Source: Protopterus annectens
Lineage: Eukaryota; Chordata; Ceratodontiformes; Protopteridae
Direction: 5' to 3'
DNA length: 64,000 nucleotides
Assembly (NCBI RefSeq): GCF_019279795.1
Contig: NC_056726.1
Coordinates: forward strand, 1,012,803,276 to 1,012,867,275
Made by a program: the position numbers and the translations under genes. Positions 31,691 through 41,419 of the stretch are shown piece by piece. The number at the start of each line of letters is the position of its first letter. Position 1 is the first letter of the stretch. Under the pieces are notes generated by a model, which had not been told where the DNA came from, did no database searches, and was given only the letters and a program-made list of their open reading frames with translations.

Positions 31691-32904
31691 ATTACTAAGA
31701 CGCCTTAAATAACTTCATTGGCACCAAAACGTATTCAAATATTTAAAGGTATACTATCCTCGATTCTTGCTGGTAACCTATATGTGAACATTCCTAGGAT
31801 ACCAAAAATGATCTGATATAAGTTATTACAGAGTGAATAATAAGTATCTTAAAAAAACACCTGTTCAATAAAATTATAAAGATATATCGATTACCCCTTA
31901 TCTGTCACACTAGCTATCACACTACTACAATTGCGGAACAAATGCAATGGAAAATAACATTCAGTTAGCATATTGCACCTTCATGATCTTGAAAATAGTG
32001 TGTACAATATATTTAGACATATTGAATCAAAGCTCATCTAAACTAACATTCTATAAAATTTTTTTGTTAAAAACTAAATCATTGCTACTAATTGTCTCTA
32101 ACATTAAAACTTGCTACTAATGCGCAGATGTTCACGTATACTCAGCCTTCTGAGTACGTAAACAAATATTAACTGGGTGCGCATTTAATTCCTACACCTA
32201 CCATACCTAAAAAATCTTTTAATATGCTCATACAATTTGATAATTAGTAAAATAATGTTCTTAAAATAATAACCAGACGTATAGTTTTGCACTTTATCCG
32301 CTGGATTATAAGACAGATTGTCATTCTTGTCCCTTATTGGACATCTAAGTCCGACCACTGATCAGTCAGATAAATTAAAATTAAAGTACTACTTTAAATT
32401 TGATACTTGCACTAGCCAAACAATTAAAATATAGGTGGATTCCCGATGCACGATTTCTTAAAACAATAATAATACCTATATATATTTTTTTAACTAAAGG
32501 TATTTTACAAACCTTTCTGTTTACTAAAACAGTTATTCCACACATTTAGGGAATTAATTAAATAATGGAATGAATACAAATACATATAATATGTAAATGG
32601 CATATGAATATATCCTCTCTACTACACATTGAAATAATAAATTACTGCATTCACTTGTAAAATATGTATGTGTTCTGTCTATTTTGACCAATAAAAGCTG
32701 TATACAATTAATGTATTCAATAAATGTAGGACTATTGACCTTCTAAAGAATTACCAACAACTGATAAAAAAGAGAGACATACAATAATAAGTCTCATGTA
32801 CTTAAAACTTGAAAATTCCCACCAATTTTCACTTTTGACATTTTGTATTTAGAATACGTTCCCAACTATTCTATATTGTATATTAAATATGTTTAGTGGA
32901 ATGC

Positions 32905-33372
32905 CTATTGTTGTATAGATACGATGGGTTTCAGTGAAATGCTATCATTTAATCCAGGTGGAGTTGTGGCGTCTAAATATAATTGCCACCATGCTTCCTT
33001 GAAGCATAAAAAGTTTTTGTAATCTCCACCTCTTGGGTCCTGTTTGATAATATCTATAATTGCGAACTTGAGTCCTTGTGTATGACCTGTTGCTTCAGTG
33101 TGTCTATGGAGAGCATTAGTAGAATCTTTCTTCTTTATGTTATATACATGCTCATAAATGCATCTGTTTAAACTTCTCTCCGTCTTTCCCACATAGAAAC
33201 TGGGACATTGCTTACAAGCCGCATTGTATATAGCCATTTTTGTTTTGCAATTCCCTCTAATAAATCTGACCCTGGAACTCATAGCATTATGAATGGACAT
33301 TTCTTTCACTTCATTAATATATATACATTGATTACAACAACCACATCTGGTGGTGCGGTTGACCCTCAACAT
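32905..33372 (-). CDS. PLE GIY-YIG endonuclease domain
   Basis: The 155-codon frame has a Cys cluster (TTRCGCCNQC), then the nuclease core MAIYNAACKQCPSFYVGKTE, RSLNRCIYEHVYNIKKKDS and ALHRHTEATGHTQGLKF. The C-terminal AWWQLYLDATTPPGLNDSIS completes it. The two Tyr of GIY-YIG, the Arg in RSLNRCIYEH and the terminal Glu/Asp region are visible. It is in the same frame as the reverse transcriptase upstream, separated by a single TAA at 33,391-33,393. In the active element it was therefore probably one polyprotein. Confidence 0.85.
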   Translation of the reverse strand: MLRVNRTTRCGCCNQCIYINEVKEMSIHNAMSSRVRFIRGNCKTKMAIYNAACKQCPSFYVGKTERSLNRCIYEHVYNIKKKDSTNALHRHTEATGHTQGLKFAIIDIIKQDPRGGDYKNFLCFKEAWWQLYLDATTPPGLNDSISLKPIVSIQQ

Positions 33373-33390
33373 ACTACTTATCTTATTGTT

Positions 33391-34281
33391 TTATATTTGC
33401 TGTCCCAATAATCTTTTTAAATTCTTTCCCATCTTATATACTATTAAAGGTCTTGTTCCCAAAATCTCAGATAAGGCCAAATCACCTGTAATTAGATACC
33501 AATACTTGAAAATTATATCCCTAACATCCCCAGATAGGGGGCAATACAACATTATGAAGGATCTCTGATGGTTGGTATCCACTGTACCCCCTTTATTCAG
33601 AGTGATTTTCGTAGAAATTGACTCACTAGAAGTAATACTCTTTAATCCTAACAGGGGCTTATATTTATTCCCCCATTCTTTGAACACATACTGGGTGACA
33701 TCATTCATTATATCAATAGGATATCCTCTATCTTTGAACATATTAATTATATTATGTATTTCTTTTGTTAGTGTATTGAGGTCTGATGTCATACGTGAGG
33801 CCCTAATAATTTGACCTTTAAAGATGTTGTATTTTAACTTGGGAGGATGGTAACTACGAAATTCTAAATAGTCATTCGTAAACGTATTTTTACTATTAAA
33901 TTTGGAATATAGTTTCCCTTCCTGTTCATAAATATATCTGTCTAAATAAGCTATTCCAACGGTGTTATGGGAATGTGTAAATTTTAAAAATTCGCTATTA
34001 TGATTCAAAAACTGAATAAATTCTTCCAACTTGTCTAGACTAGAATTCCACAAGATGTAAATATCATCCAGGAATCTGGAGTAGTGGGTAATATAGGAAA
34101 AATACGTGCTGGGGAACAAGATGTTTTGCTCCCAATCCAACATGACCAGGTTGGCGAAAATGGGAGCACATGCAGCTCCTATAGCTACCCCTTCATAATA
34201 AATAAAATTATTGTCAAGTACTAAACTCATACATTCTATAATGAAACACACTTCATCCCATTCAAGATCAGAATGAGTCAA
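33391..34281 (-). pseudogene. PLE reverse transcriptase, 5'-truncated
   Basis: The 296-codon frame contains the PLE motif-B region (YYEGVAIGAACAPIFANLVM) and the catalytic box RFLDDIYILW with both Asp. It also has FLNHNSEFLKFT, IAYLDRYIYEQEGKLYSKFN and YHPPKLKYNIFKGQIIRASR, in the order expected for Penelope RT. The fingers region is missing at the 5' side. An in-frame TAA ends it just before the GIY-YIG domain. Confidence 0.85.
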
Positions 34282-34350
34282 TTTCTATGAAAATCACTCC
34301 GAATAAGGGGGGTACAGTGGATACCAACCATCAGAAATCCTTCATAATAA
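34280..34350 (+). repeat. short inverted copy of PLE sequence at the element's 5' end
   Basis: The segment CAATTTCTATGAAAATCACT, CCGAATAAGGGGGG and ATACCAACCATCAGAAATCC is the reverse complement of 33,550-33,625 inside the same PLE (CTCTGATGGTTGGTATCC, AGAGTGATTTTCGTAGAAAT). It joins the RT coding sequence directly at about 34,281. Confidence 0.8.
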
Positions 34351-35187
34351 CTTATATATGTAACATTATTAAATGTCCTGCTGGCCTGTCTTAAAGAAGC
34401 TAGAAGGTATAAAATGCAGGCACAATAATCCAGACTTTGTTAGTAATAAAACTTAGCATTGGCTATAGGTCCCAAACTTATATGAAATCATTAGGTGCAC
34501 TGTATTCCCAATACAGCATTATATATGGTTCAAATAGCAAGTTGTGAGATCTCCAGGAAGTATGTGCTAACTAAGGAATATGACTCTCAACATTTTCTGA
34601 AAAGATTAAAAGTAACAACGGTGGAAATAATCTCTCACATTAGCAAACTGACATCCTTAAAGTCTAGGGGAACCAGATGTCCCAGAACTGTACAAACCAT
34701 TATCACACAATAAAAGGACGTAGTTTGAGAATCAGAAAGATTCCCCCATCTAGGAAATATGTGCTGCTGTCTCCCATTCCAAAACCCAGGAAACTCCTTC
34801 AGTGCACAGGGAGCTATGTCTCATTATTAAACTTTGATTAGAAGTTCTTGATTAAGATGTGGGCAATCAGACTAAAAGAGGCGCTCTTTCATCTGATTCA
34901 CATAGACCATGGTGGCCTTGTCTCATGCAGGTCTGCCCATAATAATAATAATAATGTCAGAGTTTTACAGTCATTTTTGTATTTGGATAAAACCTATGAA
35001 CTGCTTATTGCTCATACTCTGAATAAAAAAAATAAAAAAATAAATAAAAATTAGTCTGCTCAGTTTGTTTCTGTTTAAAGTACTGTAGCAGTTAAATTTT
35101 TCTTTGGTTCTGAGTTTCATCTCAAATATCATTTTTCAAAATGCAAGAATTTATCAAACACCACACATTATATCACTATGCATGTGC

Positions 35188-35190
<3 letters not shown>
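34351..35190. other. no gene; A-rich tract near 35,020
   Basis: Mostly unique AT-rich sequence. A short (AAT)n lies at 34,940-34,952. An A-rich AATAAA-type run lies at 35,022-35,050 and could be a retroelement tail. Nothing coding was recognised. Confidence 0.4.

Positions 35191-35235
<45 letters not shown>
35191..35235. repeat. (TA)n tract, left flank of palindromic element B
   Basis: About 22 TA dinucleotides. Confidence 0.95.
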
Positions 35236-35237
<2 letters not shown>

Positions 35238-35610
35238 AAGTTTACCTTCAAAATGTCGAATGCCATAATGGTTAATGTTCATTTGGTTGAAAAATAACAT
35301 CTAAACCCAAAACATTGAATGAACAAAATGTCTAAAATCATTTAATTGAAAAAGCAATGAGATCACCTCTACTATTTTGTAGGGGGGGCTATGCCCCCCT
35401 GCACCCCTCATGTGGGGGGCTGTGCCCCCCACACCCCCCCTACTTAAATATACCAACTCCGATATCGCACTACAGTGCAGAAATGGGCAAATTCGATAAT
35501 TTTGACATTATGAGTTTAGACTAATTTTATTTCAACATTTTGATCATTCAATATAGTGTGTTCAACCAATTCATTTTCAACCATTTAGCATTCAACATTT
35601 TGAAGCTAAA

Positions 35611-35612
<2 letters not shown>
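35236..35612. mobile_element. (TA)n-flanked palindromic element, copy B
   Basis: The ends are inverted repeats of roughly 40 bp: ACCTTCAAAATGTCGAATGC at the left and, reversed, AGCTTCAAAATGTTGAATGC at the right. Read in reverse the core carries CTGCACTGTAGTGCGA, GGAGTTGGTATATTTAAGTA, GGGGGGCACAGCCCCCCACA and GGGGGGCATAGCCCCCCC. These two G/C hairpins would be very stable. The core is shared with A, C/D and E, while the arms differ. No coding sequence. Confidence 0.7.

Positions 35613-35662
<50 letters not shown>
35613..35662. repeat. (TA)n tract, right flank of palindromic element B
   Basis: About 25 TA dinucleotides. Confidence 0.95.

Positions 35663-37030
<1,368 letters not shown>

Positions 37031-37095
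<65 letters not shown>
37031..37095. repeat. (TA)n tract, right flank of foldback element C/D
   Basis: About 32 TA dinucleotides. Confidence 0.95.
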
Positions 37096-37099
<4 letters not shown>

Positions 37100-37372
37100 G
37101 ATTCAGCATGCATAAGCCATGTCCATGGTCTGGAAAGTCCTGCAAGTTAAAACAAGCTACATAACAGCTCTATAACGCAGTTGTAATGATCAATACTGAA
37201 AAGTGTGGTGAAAAAACTGACATGTCTCAGATAAATATCAAAATTCAAAACATGTGCTAACACTTTAGAAGGATTTTGGCAGCATGGTTATGTCATCCCT
37301 TACATTTGCTGCTTATAGATGCTAATTCTGATGTATATCTCTAGAGTAAAATGAACTACATTTGATACTTCA

Positions 37373-37726
37373 GGCTTGAGCTTTGAGCTTGGCTTACAAA
37401 TAACATGGTTCACCGTGAGCTTTGAGCTTGGCTTACAAATAACATGGTTCACCTTGAGCTTTGAGCTTGGCTTACAAATAACATGGTTCACCTTGAGCTT
37501 TGAGCTTGGCTTACAAATAACATGGTTCACCTTGAGCTTTGAGCTTGGCTTACAAATAACATGGTTCACCTTAAGCTTTGAGCTTGGCTTACAAATAACA
37601 TGGTTCACCTTGAGCTTTGAGCTTGGCTTACAAATAACATGGTTCACCTTAAGCTTTGAGCTTGGCTTACAAATAACATGGTTCACCTTGAGCTTTGAGC
37701 TTGGCTTACAACTAACGTGGTTCACC
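37373..37726. repeat. 39-bp minisatellite, 9 copies
   Basis: The unit GAGCTTTGAGCTTGGCTTAC, AAATAACATGGTTCACCTT repeats nine times with very few differences (G/A in TTGAGC or TTAAGC, and a diverged last unit). Because 39 is a multiple of three, both strands stay open with 13-residue repeats. Nothing suggests that either is translated. Confidence 0.95.
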
Positions 37727-38004
37727 ATTTTCTGGTTGCACTTGAATGTCAGTCACCAATGTCTCTCATTTCCCTGTGGCACCAGTTAAAACCTTATCCC
37801 CTGAAATTATTCATAGACTCATAAGAAGAAGAAGAGGTCATTATACCAACAGCAGAAGCACTTACTGGGAACAGTGAGCATAATTACAAAAGGGATTGAG
37901 ATGAAGCAGCATCTTTCAATACACCTGTATAACGTACAGGACTATCTAGGGCTTCACAACGAATTCAGCCACCTGAATAACTTATTCCATGCTAATATAA
38001 TTAT
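37727..38004. other. no recognisable gene or repeat
   Basis: Short unassigned spacer between the minisatellite and the SINE. Confidence 0.35.
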
Positions 38005-38275
38005 GGACAGTGCAGTGGTGCCGCAGTAGCAATGTTGCCTCACAGTATGAGGTTTTCTGGCTCATTTCTCGTCTGGAGTACCTTCTGTAAGGAGTCTGCA
38101 TGTCCTCCCTGCGTTCATGTGGGTTTTCTCCAGCTACTCCGGTTTCCTTCCACTTTACAAAGACATGCATCTGGAGCATTTCTCCCCAGGCCTCCGCTGA
38201 AAATTGGCTTCGTTCCAAGTCAGACCTTGCCAATAAACAAATTTTAAATAACATAAATAAATAAATATCCAGTAG
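38005..38275 (+). mobile_element. full-length SINE: tRNA-like head, V-SINE core, L2-type tail
   Basis: The head GCAGTGGTGCCGCAGTAGCA, TTGCCTCACAGTATGAGG and CTCATTTCTCG represent weak A and B boxes. The core GGAGTCTGCATGTCCTCCCT, GTGGGTTTTCTCCAGC and CAAAGACATGCATCTGGAGC follows. The tail CATTTCTCCCCAGGCCTCCG, CTGAAAATTGGCTTCG and an AAATAAATAAAT run match the L2-like LINE end. The same head and core carry an RTE tail at 60,354-60,700. Confidence 0.88.
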
Positions 38276-38529
38276 ATATTATTATTGATTCCTTTCTACA
38301 TAAAATGAATGAGGCTTATTAAAAGGTGGGATGCCAGCCACCAGATATGGGCTTATTGATAAGAAAAGGGTGATTATATCTGAAGTATTACAATTAAAAT
38401 ATGATAACCCCCCCTCCAGGAATCATCTCTAGTATGGTCAGATAAAACTCTACAGATTGACTAAAATAAATAATTTAGAAGGGGTACTTGACTTTGCCTT
38501 TCAGTCTTTTTGCAGTATCTAGTACCTCT
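38276..38529. other. no recognisable gene or repeat
   Basis: Unassigned sequence. Confidence 0.3.
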
Positions 38530-38915
38530 GTATTAATTTAACTCATGCTAATATTCATGCATAAACAACTCATCCATGCTAATGTTACTCCTATATCATT
38601 CTCAGATGATTTAAAACTCTGTATTAATTTAACCTTGTACTACTGTTCTCAACCACTAAACATGTAAATAAGCTTTACATCCTTCCCCAAGCTGCTGTTT
38701 AAGTTTTGTTTAGTTTTTTGCTATTTTGTATGTAAAATTTGCTTAGTTTGTTTCTGTTTCCACTATGTATTGTACTTCATATTATGGAGGTTGTACTATG
38801 TATTACTGGAGCTTTTCTCCCCAGGCCTCCACTGAAACCGGGCTTTTTGAGCCCAGTGGACCTCCCTGGTCATCAAACTGGAAATAAATTAATAAATGAA
38901 TAAATAAATAGTACA
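38530..38915 (+). mobile_element. L2-like LINE 3' UTR and tail
   Basis: Ends in CTGGAGCTTTTCTCCCCAGG, CCTCCACTGAAACCGGGC and CCTCCCTGGTCATCAAACTG, with an AATAAATAAATA tail. The start is approximate. Confidence 0.7.
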
Positions 38916-38929
38916 AATTTAAAAATATA

Positions 38930-40612
38930 ACCCACAATAAATAAACTCCCTCCTCTTCTGGGCCAAAAGGTCTTTCTTTTTCTGTCCCAACCAGCCAGGG
39001 CAGCCTTTGGCAAAGGTGTTCTTCTTTCTCGACTTGAATATGGGCTCCCGATTTTTGCTTTTGCCTTGAAGGAAAACATTGTCACACTGCAGACTATCTC
39101 TAACAGCATTTCCTGATTCATTACAAATTCACCTGTCTCAGTGCATCAGTGTATGACTGTAGGGAAAAAAAAGGCTACCCATAAAACAAAGATCTACCTA
39201 CTTTTATGATCCCAGCTCTACAAATTACTCCATCCCAACACATGTACTTCCTTTCCAGCCAGACTTCATGAAAAAAACTCTTCATACAACCTGAGATACT
39301 ACTTGCAAGCCACACCAACTCTCATTACCCTTATAACCAAACTCCACAACACTGCACATGTTTTGTCACACTAACACTCATTACACCTAGAACCAAACTC
39401 TCCAGCACTGCACATGTTTGTCACACCAACTCTCATTACTCCTAGAACCAAACTCCACAGCACTGCACATGTTTGTCACACCAACTCTCATTACTCCTAG
39501 AACCAAACTCCACAGCACTGCACAGGCTCTGTCACCCCATCTCTCAATTCCCCTAGAATCAAACTCCACAACACTGTACATACTCTGTCACACCATCTCT
39601 CATTACTCCTAGAACCAAACTCCACAGTACTGCACATGCTCTGTCACACCATCTCTCATTACTCCTAGAACCAAACTCCACAGTACTGCACATGCTCTGT
39701 CACACCAACCCTTATTACCCCTAGAACCAAACTCCACAGTACTGCACATGCTCTGTCACACCATCTCTCATTATCCTTAGAACCAAACTCCACAGCACTG
39801 CATATACTCTGTCACACCAACTTTCATTACCCCTAGAACCTAAGTCCACAGCAGTGCACATACCAACAACTCTCATTACCTCTAGAACCACACTCCATGA
39901 CACTGCACATGCTCTGTCACACCAACTCTCATTACCCCTAGAACCAAATTCCACAGCACTGCATATACTCTGTCACACCAACTTTCATTACCCCTAGAAC
40001 CTAAGTCCACAGCACTGCACATACCAACAACTCTCATTACCTCTAGAACCACACTCCATGGCACTGCACATGCTCTGTCACACCAACTCTCATTATCCCT
40101 AGAACCAAACACCACAGCAATGCACATGCTCTGTTGCACCAACTCTCATTGCTCCTAGAACCAAACTCCACAGCACTGCACGTTTTCTCCTCTCAGGCAC
40201 CTACTTTTTGGCAAGCTCTGCCCATGGACATTAAGGAAATTAACACTTATTGCAAATTCAGAAAGCAACTCAAAAAACACTTCTTCATCAAAGCCAAACA
40301 TTCCTGCTTCAACACATGACACACAAACCTAAGCTATCTTCTTTCCGTGTCTCTTCTCCTCTCTCAAGATTCACAGAAGACTGGTCCACTTTAGAAATGA
40401 ATCTATATATTGTACATTACACTGTGCTTGTTGACTAGAATGTATATATACATGTTTTATATGTAATTAGTTTGAACTATTCTTTCATTGCTTACAGTTC
40501 TTTATTTTTTGTTTGTGAAATGTTTTGTATTTCATCCAAACTGAGCCTGAAATTGGTGAATATTGATCAGTGCACTACCCTGGTAAACAAATATAAATAA
40601 ATTAATAAATAT
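38930..40612 (+). pseudogene. LINE ORF2 C-terminus and 3' end, expanded internally by a minisatellite
   Basis: Upstream pieces read LDLNMGSRFLLLP or, in another frame, LARLEYGLPIFAFALKENIV and TLQTISNS, then LPIKQRSTYF. These match the post-RT region of CR1/L2-type LINEs. After the tandem array comes FSSQAPTFWQALPMDIKEIN, TYCKFRKQLKKHFF and a stop at 40,317, the usual closing W-x-x-L-P ... F-(R/K)-x-x-L-K motif. The 3' UTR ends TGAGCCTGAAATTGGTGAAT, GTGCACTACCCTGGTAAACA and an AAATAAATTAATAAAT tail. The array at 39,311-40,182 lies inside this coding segment. Confidence 0.75.
39311..40182. repeat. minisatellite of LINE origin, about 55-bp unit, 16 copies
   Basis: Each unit reads CACACCAACTCTCATTACTC, CTAGAACCAAACTCCACAGC and ACTGCACATG(CTCTG/TTTG)T. 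There are 16 copies by counting the ACTGCAC landmark. Within 39,801-40,120 a three-unit block of about 161 bp is itself duplicated. The final unit runs straight into LINE coding sequence (CACGTTTTCTCCTCTCAGGC). Translation of one unit plus the following bases gives a normal LINE C-terminal segment. Confidence 0.92.
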
Positions 40613-41124
40613 ATTTCAAGGTCATATTGGCTGTTACAGGAACACTGCTTAAAGTCTAATAGCATGTTATGTCATATTTCTTTGCAAGAGACAGGTCAAT
40701 ACCCTACCACAAAGGAGAAACGTAATGATTTTTTGAGAGGCTCTTTGCAAACTATCTTTCCTAGTATGGAAATGATATGTCTGTGTTTTCAAATATTTTT
40801 TCTGACCCTAAATCGGATAGCCAGCATGTTTTGCAACTGCTTATTACAACTGCTGGGAGCAGGAGAAAAAAAAAAAACTTTCATGAGTGGTTGATTGATG
40901 CAAAAAGTTGCCATCTAAAAAAGAAAGAAGAAAATTTGTAGAGATACAGTAGGGGAAAGTTTATATCAGATAGAGAGGAGGAGAGAGCGGCATGGAAGAA
41001 TGGAAAAGAGAAGGGAGGATAGAAGAGACACAGCTAAGCTATCAGATGGAAAAAGATGGAGATAACAGAGAAGATGAAAGCTCTTGGTGTGCATAGTATA
41101 GGCAGGTCTATCTTCACCCATCGA
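40613..41124. other. no gene; GA-rich patch near 40,970-41,060
   Basis: Unassigned. Purine-rich sequence (GAGAGGAGGAGAGAGCGG, AGAAGGGAGGATAGAAGAGA) is the only conspicuous feature. Confidence 0.35.
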
Positions 41125-41385
41125 ATTGGTAAACATAGAATGGCATATGTCACTGAATATGCCATTCATCGAGCTGTTCTGATCAGGATCGCATTACGGT
41201 AAGGTTAGGGAAGTTTGCCCTTTCCTCACTGTAGTCTGATCTAGAACATTGTATATATAATAAGTGGGAGGTGCGGAGGCCGTAGCCCCCAACATGAGGA
41301 GGTTCAATGAACAGCATTTACGATGAAATGGCATTCGATGCTTTTCCTATTCGATGCGTGAACATAGACCCAGATAGGCAAACAC
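41125..41385. mobile_element. palindromic element, copy E (degenerate, without long TA flanks)
   Basis: Arms are imperfect inverted repeats, with ATATGCCATTCATCGAGCTG at the left and, reversed, AATGCCATTTCATCGTAAAT at the right. The core CCTCACTGTAGTCTGATC, ATTGTATATATAATAAGTGG and GCCGTAGCCCCCAACATGAG matches the cores of A, B and C/D. It is the most diverged copy and sits just before the 61-bp array. Confidence 0.55.
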
Positions 41386-41419
41386 CTCAAATTGAAACTG
41401 AAAGTAAAAAAAGAGAATC

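Larger units (their letters stand above)
31430..34350 (-). mobile_element. Penelope-like element, long copy
   Basis: On the minus strand the element starts near 34,350 with a short inverted piece. It reads through reverse transcriptase (34,281-33,391) and GIY-YIG (33,372-32,905), then has a long AT-rich 3' region with a hammerhead-like motif at 31,640-31,690. It lies directly downstream of the L2-like LINE that ends at 31,425. The 5' part of the RT is missing. Exact ends and target duplication were not resolved. Confidence 0.8.

Noticed and set aside
37300..37789. Overlapping open frames of 142 and 137 codons on opposite strands
   Set aside because: They are produced by the 39-bp minisatellite, whose length is a multiple of three. 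No start context or non-repeat domain supports a gene.
39387..40142. Minus-strand Cys/Trp-rich repeat frames (SRGNESWCDR)
   Set aside because: They are antisense of the LINE-derived minisatellite. The plus strand is the coding strand of the parent LINE.
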